DNA of 64,000 nt, from the NCBI RefSeq assembly GCF_022802975.1, contig NZ_JAFEVZ010000014.1, positions 62,001 through 126,000 on the forward strand, given 5' to 3'. Both the position numbers and the translations under genes were made by a program. This DNA comes from Flavobacterium pectinovorum. GTDB lineage: Bacteria > Bacteroidota > Bacteroidia > Flavobacteriales > Flavobacteriaceae. How positions within the stretch are numbered: the stretch's first letter is position 1; each line of letters starts with the position of its first letter. Positions 49,594 to 58,653 of the stretch are shown piece by piece. The notes under the pieces are model-generated. The model saw only the letters and a list, made by a program, of their open reading frames with translations, searched no databases and had not been told where the DNA came from.

Positions 49594-49623
49594 TAAATTG
49601 GTTACGACTATTTAACCAATTTA
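49594..49623 (+). promoter_or_regulatory. Inverted repeat just before the pectate lyase gene, candidate operator
   Basis: TAAATTGGTTA (49594-49604) and TAACCAATTTA (49613-49623) are perfect 11-bp arms 8 bp apart, ending 8 bp before the ATG; a third half-site TTAACCAAATT overlaps the right arm. It could be a repressor operator or an mRNA hairpin. I found no clear TAnnTTTG in the 227-bp spacer. Confidence 0.5.
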
Positions 49624-49631
49624 ACCAAATT

Positions 49632-52600
49632 ATGACCAAAAAAATTACTTTAACATTTAAGCATGCGCTTAAAGTTTTTATGATTTGCGGGTTAATCACT
49701 TTCTACAGTGATTTAAATGCCCAGACATTAGCATTTCCGGAAGCTACCGGTTTTGGACGATTTACCACAGGAGCGAGAGGAGCTGCAAATCCTCAGATTT
49801 ATTTAGTAACCAATTTAAATGACAGTGGACCGGGATCCTTTCGTGATGCGGTTAGTCAGCAAGGAAGATTTGTAATATTTAAAGTAGGAGGTATCATAAA
49901 TTTATCCTCAGCCATTGCAGTCGCAGCCAACACTACAATTGCCGGACATACAGCTCCCGGTGAAGGGGTAGTGATTCTTGGTAAAGTATCCTTTTCCGGA
50001 TCCAGTAACACGATAGGACGCTATCTTCGTGTTCGTTATGGGGATAACACTCAAGGTCAAGATGCATCAGGTATATCAAATGGTGCAAATATTATTTTGG
50101 ATCACATGACTTTTACCTGGGGGACAGATGAAGTATTTTCTATCAATTGGGACAATAAAGGGATTAGTCCTGATAATATAACTCTTCAGAATTGTATTAT
50201 AGGTCATGGTCTGCACCGTCACAACCACTCTGCCGGGGGATTAATGCAGCCGTCAAATGGAGGTAAGATAAGTTTAATTGGAAATTTATATATCGGTAAT
50301 AAAACACGAAACAATAAAATAAAAGGGATTAATGAGTTTGTAAACAATGTGGTTTACAATTGGGGTAATTATGGAAATACTTACGGACATACTGAATCTG
50401 GAGATGCCTACATTATGGGTGGAGATTCTGCAGGAGGCTCAGATGTTAACATTATCAATAATTATTTTATAGGAGGACCAAATACAAGTGCTACAGTTTC
50501 GTCACCTTTTAATCGCGGGAACGATAATTTCTCTTTATATGGTGCGGGCAATTATTTTGATAATAATAAAGATGGTGTGTTAAACGGGACACTAGTTCCT
50601 TACGACTTAACAGGGTACCCTACCGGAGATGTCGCAACTCTTTTGCCAACACCTTATGATTATCCAATGAAAACCCCAACGTTGACAGCTCAGGATGCTT
50701 ATGATAAAATCGTGGCAAGCGTGGGAGCTTCATATCCAAGACGTGATCAGGTTGATAATTTGATGATTTCTGACTTGATATCAAAAGGAACAGTAGCTAC
50801 TTATATGTATGACAGAGCCAGTTTTGCAAAACAATTTAGTTTTATCAATAATGGTGCAGGACATGTTTATGGTGCTCCTGCTTCTTTGGATACTGATAAC
50901 GATGGTATGCCGGATGCATGGGAAGACGCCAACGGATTAGATAAAAATACTGCTGATGCGTTATTGGTAAGCACAACAAATGCCCCTTACCTGAATATCG
51001 AAGTTTATATTAACGGATTAATAAATACAACTCCAACCGATTTTGTTATTCCGCCATCAAACGTGAATTTTACTAATGTGGTTTCTACTGAAGTTCCGCC
51101 ATCGAGTTCTTTGACTGTTAACTGGATTGACGGTGCGACTAATGAGGATAATTATATCGTAGAACGTTCAGATAACGGTACTGATTTTAATGTAATCGCT
51201 ACCCTTGGAGCAAATGCGACAAGTTATAATGACACTGGTTTGGTTCCAAATACGCAATATTATTATCGAGTTAAAGCAAAAAACAGCACAGAATCATCAG
51301 TATATGAAACAGCATCTGTAACTACACCGCCAATTCCGTCAGCTCCAGTTAAAGCATCTGCACCTAATCCGGCTACAGGACTTACTAACATTCAGTTAAC
51401 AAGTGGGAATTTAACGCTGAAATGGAGTGGAAGTACAAACACAACAACTTATGCTGTTTATTTTGGTACTGATCCTTTAAATTTAGCAAAATTGGGCGAT
51501 GTAGCTTATGTTGCTGCTCCAGTATATCAACTCACAGGATTAAGTCCGGCAATAACGTACTATTGGAGAATTGATGCTTCTAATGCTAAAGGAACAATAA
51601 CAGGCGATGTATGGAATTTCCGTGCGCTGACACCGGAACTTGTTGGTCATTGGCCGTTTAAGGAAACAGCTGGAGATGGTCAGCAAATTGAAGATATTTC
51701 AGGATATGCAAACAATGGACAATTAGATGCGGCTTTCGACAATAGTAATGTCAGAGTAGCCGGAAAAGAGAACAAAGCCATAGATTTTACAACATTAACG
51801 CCTAATAAACTCATGGTAAGCGTTCCTAATCAGGATAATATTTTATTTGATAAAAATTCTTTTACTGTTTCATTTTGGATGAAAGCTGATGCCAGTTTAA
51901 TACCGACAGGTTCGACATTGAGCTCCTATATATTATGCAAAGGGTCGATGACAAAAAATACGACGACAGGCGCAACAGGAAGAAGATTTAATGTAGAAAT
52001 TAAAAGTAATCAATTGCGTTTTGCGATAGATGATGATAAAACAAAAACCGAACTTGCATCATCATTAGCAGCGACCAGTTATTTTACAGGAAATTGGGTG
52101 AATGTGATTATCATGAGAGATGTTACGGCATCTAAATTAAGAATATATACGAATGGGGTTTTTACCAATGAAAAGGCTGATGCAACAGGAACAGCTGTGG
52201 GTATTGGAGAGCCAACAGATTTAGTGATTGGAAATATCGGGGCTCTTGAGCTGTTTGCCAATACTACTCCGGCACCTTACAAAGGTTTATTTGACGAACT
52301 TAAAATATTTAATTATGCATTAAATGCAACAGAGATAACACAGTTGTACAATCAGGCATTATTAAATAATGATAAATTTACCCAAAATAAAGTTAGTGGT
52401 ACTGTATATCCTAATCCAGTAAAAGAACAGATTTTTATCAGTATTCCAAATTATAAAGAATCATACGTTACAGCAACATTAAGCGATGTAACAGGGAAAA
52501 TTATTGTTAAGGAAAAAATTTCATCTGACGGAAATGGAGTTTTTAAATTAAACATTGCAAATAAAAAAGTATCAGGACTTTATATCTTAAATGTTTCCGG

Positions 52601-52640
52601 AGAAAATTTAAACAGCAATTATAAAATTGTAGCAGAATAA
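49632..52640 (+). CDS. Secreted pectate lyase-like protein with fibronectin, LamG and T9SS domains
   Basis: A 1002-residue secreted polysaccharide lyase. After a signal peptide (about 1-31, FMICGLITFYSDLNAQ) comes a right-handed beta-helix of the pectate lyase 1 type (about 34-400; FPEATGFGRFTTGARGA, TNLNDSGPGSFRDAVSQQGR, IILDHMTFTWGTDEVFSINW). DTDNDGMPDAWEDANGLD is a calcium-binding thrombospondin-3-like repeat. Then follow two fibronectin III-like domains (about 475-670), a LamG-like concanavalin fold (about 675-905, LVGHWPFKETAGDG, FTVSFWMKADAS) and a type A T9SS tail (VYPNPVKEQIFISI, to YKIVAE). Likely substrate: pectin or a related uronate polymer. Confidence 0.9.
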   Translation: MTKKITLTFKHALKVFMICGLITFYSDLNAQTLAFPEATGFGRFTTGARGAANPQIYLVTNLNDSGPGSFRDAVSQQGRFVIFKVGGIINLSSAIAVAANTTIAGHTAPGEGVVILGKVSFSGSSNTIGRYLRVRYGDNTQGQDASGISNGANIILDHMTFTWGTDEVFSINWDNKGISPDNITLQNCIIGHGLHRHNHSAGGLMQPSNGGKISLIGNLYIGNKTRNNKIKGINEFVNNVVYNWGNYGNTYGHTESGDAYIMGGDSAGGSDVNIINNYFIGGPNTSATVSSPFNRGNDNFSLYGAGNYFDNNKDGVLNGTLVPYDLTGYPTGDVATLLPTPYDYPMKTPTLTAQDAYDKIVASVGASYPRRDQVDNLMISDLISKGTVATYMYDRASFAKQFSFINNGAGHVYGAPASLDTDNDGMPDAWEDANGLDKNTADALLVSTTNAPYLNIEVYINGLINTTPTDFVIPPSNVNFTNVVSTEVPPSSSLTVNWIDGATNEDNYIVERSDNGTDFNVIATLGANATSYNDTGLVPNTQYYYRVKAKNSTESSVYETASVTTPPIPSAPVKASAPNPATGLTNIQLTSGNLTLKWSGSTNTTTYAVYFGTDPLNLAKLGDVAYVAAPVYQLTGLSPAITYYWRIDASNAKGTITGDVWNFRALTPELVGHWPFKETAGDGQQIEDISGYANNGQLDAAFDNSNVRVAGKENKAIDFTTLTPNKLMVSVPNQDNILFDKNSFTVSFWMKADASLIPTGSTLSSYILCKGSMTKNTTTGATGRRFNVEIKSNQLRFAIDDDKTKTELASSLAATSYFTGNWVNVIIMRDVTASKLRIYTNGVFTNEKADATGTAVGIGEPTDLVIGNIGALELFANTTPAPYKGLFDELKIFNYALNATEITQLYNQALLNNDKFTQNKVSGTVYPNPVKEQIFISIPNYKESYVTATLSDVTGKIIVKEKISSDGNGVFKLNIANKKVSGLYILNVSGENLNSNYKIVAE

Positions 52641-52661
52641 TACAAGCCAAGTTTACCGAAA

Positions 52662-52693
52662 AAAAACCGTTACATTGATTTGTAACGGTTTTT
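52662..52693. terminator. Bidirectional terminator between pectate lyase and thioesterase genes
   Basis: AAAAACCGTTACA (52662-52674)/TGTAACGGTTTTT (52681-52693), perfect 13-bp stem with A/T runs on both sides, so it can serve both convergent genes. Confidence 0.88.
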
Positions 52694-52718
52694 GTATTTA
52701 TGGTGAATAAGATTTTAT

Positions 52719-53156
52719 TTAAAGCCCTACGAAGTCATCGCTTTTTGGGAAAATACTCAGTGCTTCAACAGCAATCTCAGGCGTTGGAGAAGCCAGTTTG
52801 CGCAGTTTGGTATCCATCCAGGCACCATCTACTGTAATGGTGGCACAAAGTGTATCATCTTCTCTTCTAAATTCGTGAATGATAGACCAGCGCGAAGCAT
52901 CTGCTTTCATTTTGGAGGTTTTGGTGTGAATGAAAATTTTATCCGAAAGTTTTAATTCTTTTCTAAAAACACATTCTTCCCTAAACAAAACCGGTCCAAA
53001 ACCCTGTGTTTGCATTACTCTTAAAGTCAGACCAAGTTCTTCAAGAATTTCGATACGATGCTGTGCACCAAAATCATAATAAGCGCTGTGACGAACATGA
53101 AAATTTGGATCGAGATCTGACCAGCGAAAAGATATTTCTTTAATAAATGAAGCCAT
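52719..53156 (-). CDS. Acyl-CoA thioesterase, 4-hydroxybenzoyl-CoA thioesterase type
   Basis: A 145-residue single hot-dog protein. ISFRWSDLDPNFHVRHSAYY is the N-terminal motif in which D-x-D-x-x-x-H-V-x-x carries the catalytic Asp (the usual pattern is W-x-D-x-D-x-x-G-H-V-N). KIFIHTKTSKMKADASRWSI and TITVDGAWMDTKLRKLASP follow. Such enzymes cleave short or aromatic acyl-CoAs. The gene stands alone. Confidence 0.88.
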   Translation of the reverse strand: MASFIKEISFRWSDLDPNFHVRHSAYYDFGAQHRIEILEELGLTLRVMQTQGFGPVLFREECVFRKELKLSDKIFIHTKTSKMKADASRWSIIHEFRREDDTLCATITVDGAWMDTKLRKLASPTPEIAVEALSIFPKSDDFVGL

Positions 53157-53237
53157 TTTGTAATTGTAATTTAAATAATTTTAAAAGCCGAAATTACGAA
53201 TAAAAACAGGAGGAAAATAAAAATGTATATATAGCTT

Positions 53238-54005
53238 TTATAAGCTTTCTTTTTTTAGAAGATAAGGTATAAACTTTGTTTTTATATGAATTTTTCCAAC
53301 TATTTCATCCCAAAAATTAACGTTTCCAATCCAGAAATTAGAATTTGTGTTACAATCGTTACCGTTTGGATGAATATCATTGAATTCATACTCAATTAAT
53401 TTAAGTTGGTCAGATATTTTTTTTGTACTGTATTTAACTGGTAAAATAATTCCATCTATTTCTTCATTGTGTTTTATATTTATTAAAGTTATTTCTGCAG
53501 AATAAAGATTGCCTATTTTTGTTAAAAAATCAATAAAATTGGTTTGTTTTTCGTTTCTTTGAGAAAGAAAACAAATTTTATTTGCTTTCTTTAATTTTTG
53601 ATTCACTTTATTAAAACGTTTTTTCATTCTTTTATTAAATGTTTTATTATCATATTTAATTTCTGGATAGTGAACAGAAGTGATATTGTTTTTAACATCT
53701 GTAAACCAGTTTGGTTTTTGTTTATGTTCTGAAAAATTAATAAAAAAATCATTAAATTTTGATTGATATAAATTGACGACAGTTTCTAAAGAGTAAACCA
53801 TCATCCAATCTAAGGGATTTGCATATATTCTTAATTTATGTTTTCTTAAATAGTATGCGGGACGACAGGAATTACCTAGGCTGAAAATTATATCAAACTC
53901 ATATTCTTTTTGTTTTCTGCCTTCTTGTTTTATTTTATAATTTTTGTAATTTCTTATTAAAACGAAAAGTCTGTTTGGTAAAAACATTTTGAATATTTTT
54001 TTCAT
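53238..54005 (-). CDS. DUF1796 family putative papain-like cysteine peptidase
   Basis: A 255-residue protein with the DUF1796 layout: FDIIFSLGNSCRPAYYLRKH near the start (SLGxxC-x-x-A, probable nucleophile Cys), LRIYANPLDWMMVYSLETVV (NPLDW/FD-W-M motif), a central Lys-rich stretch, and NKICFLSQRNEKQTNF and SNFWIGNVNFWDEIVGKIHI at the end. The family is predicted from fold comparison to be papain-like; proof of activity is lacking. In other genomes it often occurs among capsule or glycan genes, but none is next to it here. It is AT-richer than its neighbours, with a basic N-terminus. Confidence 0.82.
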   Translation of the reverse strand: MKKIFKMFLPNRLFVLIRNYKNYKIKQEGRKQKEYEFDIIFSLGNSCRPAYYLRKHKLRIYANPLDWMMVYSLETVVNLYQSKFNDFFINFSEHKQKPNWFTDVKNNITSVHYPEIKYDNKTFNKRMKKRFNKVNQKLKKANKICFLSQRNEKQTNFIDFLTKIGNLYSAEITLINIKHNEEIDGIILPVKYSTKKISDQLKLIEYEFNDIHPNGNDCNTNSNFWIGNVNFWDEIVGKIHIKTKFIPYLLKKESL

Positions 54006-54341
54006 TGCGATTGTAGTCTTTTTATTGTGAAATGTATTTTGGTGAAAATTATTTTCTTTAGTAAGAAAAAAACAAAACAGTCTTTCTTGAATTATGTGAC
54101 CAGTTTGTGATTAGACGTAATTATGCTAAATTTTTTTGTGGGTTTCAAATTAAGAATCTTTTTCAAAACAACAACATTTACCATTATTCAATTCATTAAT
54201 AAAACTCTAAATAGAAATGTTAATAACTTGAAAGATAAACACCATATAAATGTATTATGAGTATTGTTAATACTTAAATATAATATATTTTTTTGTTTTC
54301 ATGATTTTGTCTAAAATGATTTTTTTAGGTTTATATTCAGT
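54006..54341. other. AT-rich spacer with no visible feature
   Basis: No reading frame, hairpin or repeat could be supported in these 336 bases. Base composition is lower in GC than the flanking genes. Confidence 0.5.
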
Positions 54342-54809
54342 TTATAAACTTTCCTGATTATCCCATTCGTATTCTATTTTGTTTAGTTTTAGATAATATG
54401 GAATTAATAATAAAAGTTCCAGTCTAATATCAAAATGAGAGTTTTCTGTTATAAATGGAATTGCGAACATAGAAATTACACAAATTACAATTCCCAAAAT
54501 AGCATCGATTTTGGCAATTGATACTGCATTATCCTTTTCAAACCAAAGTGAATAAGCCGTAAATCCTTTAAGTGTTATAATTGCAATGATAAAAATTCCG
54601 GTTACGGAGTAAGCCGTGTTGCTTGAAAATCCATAAATAGATAAATTGACATTTTCAGTAAAAGCGCTTCCAATAATCGCTCCAATACCGCAAACTCCTA
54701 AAATCATAAAGATCCAACAGAAGGTTTTGATCCACCATGGCAAAAGTTTTCTTCTGATAATTAATGGCTTTTCGAATTCGTTAAATTGATTTTCTAATGA
54801 TTGATTCAT
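54342..54809 (-). CDS. Hypothetical four-helix membrane protein
   Basis: A 155-residue integral membrane protein with hydrophobic segments at about 27-47 (FCWIFMILGVCGIGAIIGSA), 62-82, 95-115 and 125-140. The start, SLENQFNEFEKPLIIRRKLL, is a short cytosolic tail. I recognise no family motif. It stands alone, 87 bp downstream of the outer-membrane protein gene on the same strand and possibly in one transcript with it. Confidence 0.6.
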   Translation of the reverse strand: MNQSLENQFNEFEKPLIIRRKLLPWWIKTFCWIFMILGVCGIGAIIGSAFTENVNLSIYGFSSNTAYSVTGIFIIAIITLKGFTAYSLWFEKDNAVSIAKIDAILGIVICVISMFAIPFITENSHFDIRLELLLLIPYYLKLNKIEYEWDNQESL

Positions 54810-54896
54810 GATGTTTTTGATTTGGTTCGTTAGAATTTTACAAATACCATTCTGCTAATGATACTTAATAATTGTCAGGTTTCGTTTCCTTGATTA

Positions 54897-55508
54897 TTAT
54901 TGGTTATTTTTAAGAAGTGATTCGATATTAATTAAAAAATTCAAATAGGCACCAAGATTCTTAGCTTTATAATTATCTGACCTGTTAGGATTTGTTATGT
55001 TTCGATCGCCAAGTAATTCTAAGCTAAAATGTTTAGCGAAATTTACCCCAACACCTAATAAAATTCCATAGTTTGTCTTTTTAAAGAATTCATCATCTAA
55101 ATTGTTGAACCGGTCAGATTCAACATTTAACAGTTGTGTACCTCTTAATCCACCTAAGATGTAAAAACCTTTATTATATTCTTTACTAACATCATATTTT
55201 ATCAGTAAATGAAGTTGTAATGTTTTCGATTCGGTATTTTTAAAGTTAAAATCAGGATTAGAATAAAAAATGTAATCTCCGTTGTCTGTATTTGAATATA
55301 ACAGATAGGATTTAGCCCCGAAGCGATTACTCATTTGATGTTCAAAAAAACCTCCAATATTGTATTTACTGTAAGAACCACTGTTGCCTACGTTGCTAAT
55401 TTGTACATCGTATGCATTGGCTCCTAATAAAAGACCATAACTGTTTTTTTGTGAAAAGGTATTAATCGTACTGAATAATAAGAATAGGATAAAAGTAATT
55501 TTCTTCAT
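54897..55508 (-). CDS. Outer-membrane beta-barrel protein
   Basis: A 203-residue secreted protein. The signal peptide (about 1-19, ITFILFLLFSTINTFSQ) is followed by alternating strands ending in aromatic residues (NSYGLLLGANAYDVQISN, YSKYNIGGFFEHQMSNRFGA, KSYLLYSNTDN, GFYILGGLRGTQLLNV, TNYGILLGVGVNFAKHFSLE). This is the pattern of an eight-stranded OmpA/OmpW-like porin of the PorT class (outer membrane protein beta-barrel domain). No ligand can be guessed. Confidence 0.82.
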   Translation of the reverse strand: MKKITFILFLLFSTINTFSQKNSYGLLLGANAYDVQISNVGNSGSYSKYNIGGFFEHQMSNRFGAKSYLLYSNTDNGDYIFYSNPDFNFKNTESKTLQLHLLIKYDVSKEYNKGFYILGGLRGTQLLNVESDRFNNLDDEFFKKTNYGILLGVGVNFAKHFSLELLGDRNITNPNRSDNYKAKNLGAYLNFLINIESLLKNNQ

Positions 55509-55597
55509 TTTATATTTAAAATTTTGGTGTTAAGATTACGAATATAGATGTTTTTAGCATTTAACATAAAAATAAAAAGAATAAAGTGTTTTAGCCA

Positions 55598-55665
55598 TGA
55601 ATGAGAGCGTTATATTTTGTTGCCGGGATTTGGTAGTAAAGATATAGTAGACAGTAGGAAGTAGC
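55598..55665. repeat. Dispersed repeat family R1, decayed copy
   Basis: GTTGCCGGGATTTGG, TAAAGATATAGTAGACAGTA and GGAAGTAGCTTCT retain the CCGGGGTT, AAAGATA-AG-GGACAGCAGGAA and GAGCT order of the copy at 13831-13913. Confidence 0.5.
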
Positions 55666-55703
55666 TTCTGATAATGACACATAAAGCACTGATGCGTCAC
55701 TTC

Positions 55704-55803
55704 TGTCAGGTTTTTAAAATGCCATGTTGTCAGATTTTTTTTGGCACGCAGACATGAAAACTGACAATTTACTTTGGTTTTTTATATTGGCACAAAGATT
55801 GAC
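55704..55803 (+). promoter_or_regulatory. dnaK upstream control region with TGTCAG repeats and a sigma-54-like promoter
   Basis: TGTCAGGTTTTT (55704), TGTCAGATTTTT (55728) and the inverse CTGACAAT (55761) are spaced about 24-33 bp. TTGGCAC (55787-55793), 5 bp, TTGAC (55799-55803) resembles the sigma-54 -24/-12 pattern (GG, 10 bp, G-A in place of GC); a second TTGGCACG lies at 55741-55748 without a -12 partner. This could be heat-shock control or a sigma-54 promoter. Only the repeats are seen directly. Confidence 0.4.
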
Positions 55804-55851
55804 TTATGCCACATGAGTTTAAAATTAAATCAAAAATTAAATATATAAAAA

Positions 55852-57732
55852 ATGGGTAAAATAATCGGAATTGACTTAGGTACGACGAACTCTTGTGTTT
55901 CTGTAATGGAAGGTAACGAAGCAGTTGTTATCCCTAACGCAGAAGGAAAAAGAACTACACCATCTATCATCGCTTTTGTTGAAGGTGGAGAGATTAAAGT
56001 AGGTGATCCTGCAAAAAGACAAGCAGTAACGAATCCTACAAAAACGATTGCTTCTATTAAACGTTTTATGGGACAAGGTTTTGGTGAAGTTTCGGCTGAA
56101 GCAAAAAGAGTTTCATACCAAATTGTAAAAGGTGACAACAATACACCACGTGTGGATATTGATGGTCGTTTATACACAGCACAGGAGTTGTCTGCAATGA
56201 CACTTCAAAAAATGAAAAAAACTGCTGAAGACTATTTAGGTCAAACAGTAAGTGAAGCGGTTATTACTGTTCCTGCTTACTTTAATGATGCGCAACGTCA
56301 GGCTACTAAAGAAGCTGGTGAAATTGCTGGTCTTAAAGTGATGCGTATCATCAACGAGCCAACTGCTGCTGCATTAGCTTACGGATTAGATAAAAAAGGA
56401 ACGGATCAAAAAATTGCTGTTTACGATTTAGGTGGAGGTACTTTTGATATCTCTGTTCTTGAATTAGGAGATGGTGTATTTGAAGTATTGTCTACTAATG
56501 GTGATACTCACTTAGGTGGAGATGATTTTGACCACCAAATTATTGACTGGTTGGCTGACGAATTCAAAGCTGAAGAAGGTATTGATTTACGTTTAGATCC
56601 AATGTCATTGCAACGTTTGAAAGAAGCTGCTGAGAAAGCAAAAATTGAATTGTCTTCTTCTGCTGAAACTGAAATCAACTTGCCATACGTTACGGCTACT
56701 GCTTCAGGACCAAAACACTTAGTAAAAAAATTATCTCGTTCTAAATTCGAACAATTAACTGACGATTTAGTAAAGCGTTCTATGGCACCAGTTGCAAGAG
56801 CGTTGAAAGATGCAGGTTTATCTGTTTCTGATATTGACGAAGTTATCTTAGTTGGAGGTTCTACAAGAATGCCAAGAATTGCTGACGAAGTAGAAAAATT
56901 CTTCGGTAAAAAAGCATCTAAAGGAGTTAACCCTGATGAGGTTGTGGCTATTGGAGCAGCTATTCAAGGTGGAGTTTTATCTGGAGATGTAAAAGATGTA
57001 TTGTTATTAGACGTTACTCCTTTATCTTTAGGTATCGAAACTATGGGTGGTGTTATGACAGTTTTAATCGAAGCTAACACAACTATCCCAACTAAAAAAT
57101 CTCAGGTATTCTCTACTGCTGCTGATTCTCAGCCATCTGTTGAATTACACGTTCTTCAAGGTGCAAGAGCAATGGCTGCTGATAACAAAACTATCGGTCG
57201 TTTCCACTTAGATGGTATTCCACCAGCACCAAGAGGAGTTCCTCAAATTGAAGTAGCTTTTGATATTGATGCAAATGGTATCATTAAAGTAACTGCTACT
57301 GACAAAGGAACTGGTAAATCTCACGATATCCGTATCGAAGCTTCTTCTGGATTGACTTCTGAAGAAATCGAAAAAATGAAACAAGATGCTGAAGCTAACG
57401 CAGAATCAGATAAAGTTTTAAGAGCTAAAGCTGAAAAAATTAACGAAGCAGACAGTACTATTTTCCAAACTGAAAGTCAATTGAAAGAATTGGGAGATAA
57501 ATTGACAGATGAGCAAAAAACAGCTATCGAATATGCTTTAACTGAATTAAGATTTGCTCACCAGTCTCAGGATCTTGATGCAATCCAAAAAGGATTAGAC
57601 AATGTTAATGCAGCCTGGAAAACAGCTACAGAAGCAATGTACGCTCAAGGCGGAGAAGGACAGCAAGCTGCTCCACAACAAGAGCAATCTGGAGACAATG
57701 TTGAAGACGTTGAATTCGAAGAAGTGAAATAA
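55852..57732 (+). CDS. dnaK: Molecular chaperone DnaK (Hsp70)
   Basis: The main Hsp70 chaperone, 626 residues. GIDLGTTNSCVSVMEGNEAV is the phosphate loop, INEPTAAALAYGLDKKGTDQ and YDLGGGTFDISVLELGDGVF the ATPase motifs, LVGGSTRMPRIADEVEKFFG the third nucleotide loop. DVTPLSLGIETMGGVMT starts the substrate-binding domain; the lid ends with a Gln/Gly-rich linker and DVEFEEVK. Codon use favours C-ending codons like rpsA. It is a single-gene transcription unit; grpE and dnaJ are not adjacent, unlike in many other bacteria. Confidence 0.98.
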   Translation: MGKIIGIDLGTTNSCVSVMEGNEAVVIPNAEGKRTTPSIIAFVEGGEIKVGDPAKRQAVTNPTKTIASIKRFMGQGFGEVSAEAKRVSYQIVKGDNNTPRVDIDGRLYTAQELSAMTLQKMKKTAEDYLGQTVSEAVITVPAYFNDAQRQATKEAGEIAGLKVMRIINEPTAAALAYGLDKKGTDQKIAVYDLGGGTFDISVLELGDGVFEVLSTNGDTHLGGDDFDHQIIDWLADEFKAEEGIDLRLDPMSLQRLKEAAEKAKIELSSSAETEINLPYVTATASGPKHLVKKLSRSKFEQLTDDLVKRSMAPVARALKDAGLSVSDIDEVILVGGSTRMPRIADEVEKFFGKKASKGVNPDEVVAIGAAIQGGVLSGDVKDVLLLDVTPLSLGIETMGGVMTVLIEANTTIPTKKSQVFSTAADSQPSVELHVLQGARAMAADNKTIGRFHLDGIPPAPRGVPQIEVAFDIDANGIIKVTATDKGTGKSHDIRIEASSGLTSEEIEKMKQDAEANAESDKVLRAKAEKINEADSTIFQTESQLKELGDKLTDEQKTAIEYALTELRFAHQSQDLDAIQKGLDNVNAAWKTATEAMYAQGGEGQQAAPQQEQSGDNVEDVEFEEVK

Positions 57733-57780
57733 TTTACTCGTAGAGACGCACTGCTGTGCATCTTTACAATTGAATATGAA

Positions 57781-57810
57781 AACCGGGTCAGAAATGACTC
57801 GGTTTTTTTT
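57781..57810 (+). terminator. Terminator of dnaK
   Basis: Perfect 10-bp stem AACCGGGTCA (57781-57790)/TGACTCGGTT (57795-57804), allowing a G-U, with GAAA tetraloop and a T8 tail. Confidence 0.92.
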
Positions 57811-57835
57811 ATATAATGTATTAATGATAAGGTTA

Positions 57836-57868
57836 AACCCGACAGGTTTTTAAAACCTGTCGGGTTTG
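57836..57868. repeat. REP-like palindrome ACCCGACAGGTTTT, right of the transposase 3' end
   Basis: ACCCGACAGGTTTTTAAAAC and CTGTCGGGTTT: a near-perfect palindrome directly downstream of the tyrosine transposase gene. It pairs with a second, imperfect copy at 58498-58533 on the other side. Confidence 0.85.
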
Positions 57869-57875
57869 TTATGCG

Positions 57876-58478
57876 TTATAAATTTAAAAACTCTTCTAAC
57901 GAAGCAAAATTTTCTCTTTCATTATGCGAAGTTTTTAAATTTTCAATATTTTCAAATAAAGAAATTATTTTTTCACGTTTTAGTTTAGTTGTTTTTTCAG
58001 AAACACAAGTTAAATAAGAACTCCATTGATATTCTATTGGATGCTCACAAAATCCATGATTCACTGGATTAAAGTGAATGTATTTTATAACCGAACGTAA
58101 ATAAAATTCATTGTCTATTAATTTTCTTTTAAAAGGTCTTTCAAATAGAGTACCATGTCTGTTATAGCCTTTGTTAATTGCTTTTGTGTAAGCGTTAAAT
58201 AAATTTCCAAAAGATTGATGTGCGGGAATTATTTTTTTAATTTCAAATTCTTTTTGGCTCTTTAAGATTTCTTCAAAAGTTTTAATTCTCACTAATAAAT
58301 GGAAATGATTTTTTAATAAACACCAGGCAAATGTTTCTGCAATTGGATCGATATGTTTATTGTATAGCATTAGAAAATACTCATGATTTCTGTTTTCTTT
58401 AAATAAGTTTTCGCTGTTAATTCCACGGTTGTAAATATGATAATATTTTCCTGATTCCAGATTTTCAATTTTTTGCAT
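57876..58478 (-). CDS. REP-associated tyrosine transposase (Y1/HUH)
   Basis: A 200-residue HUH-type transposase of the RAYT/TnpA_REP branch. SGKYYHIYNRGINSENLFKE is the N-terminal signature (YHIYNRG). CLLKNHFHLLVRIKTFEEIL carries the metal-binding His-x-His. FNAYTKAINKGYNRHGTLFE holds the catalytic tyrosine, followed by RPFKRKLIDNEFYLRSVIKY and IHFNPVNHGFCEHPIEYQWS. All core residues are present. It is bracketed by REP palindromes (57836-57868 and 58498-58533), which such enzymes cut and spread. It is not an IS element; no partner tnpB. Confidence 0.93.
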   Translation of the reverse strand: MQKIENLESGKYYHIYNRGINSENLFKENRNHEYFLMLYNKHIDPIAETFAWCLLKNHFHLLVRIKTFEEILKSQKEFEIKKIIPAHQSFGNLFNAYTKAINKGYNRHGTLFERPFKRKLIDNEFYLRSVIKYIHFNPVNHGFCEHPIEYQWSSYLTCVSEKTTKLKREKIISLFENIENLKTSHNERENFASLEEFLNL

Positions 58479-58497
58479 ATAGATATTTTTGGATAGA

Positions 58498-58533
58498 ATT
58501 CGGACAGGTTTTAAAAAATCTGTCGGGATTAAT
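58498..58533. repeat. REP-like palindrome, left of the transposase 5' end
   Basis: TTCGGACAGGTTTTAAAAAA and TCTGTCGGGATT: the same core as the palindrome at 57836-57868 (GACAGGTTTT/AAA-CTGTCGGG) with a few mismatches. Confidence 0.8.
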
Positions 58534-58653
58534 AAAAGTAGTTAATTTATTACAAATTTCATTTTGTCATTGAAAATATTTCCTGTCAAACTGATAATTG
58601 TCATTTCCTTTTCGGATTCTTTTTCGTAATATTACTATTGTAAAATTTTTTGA

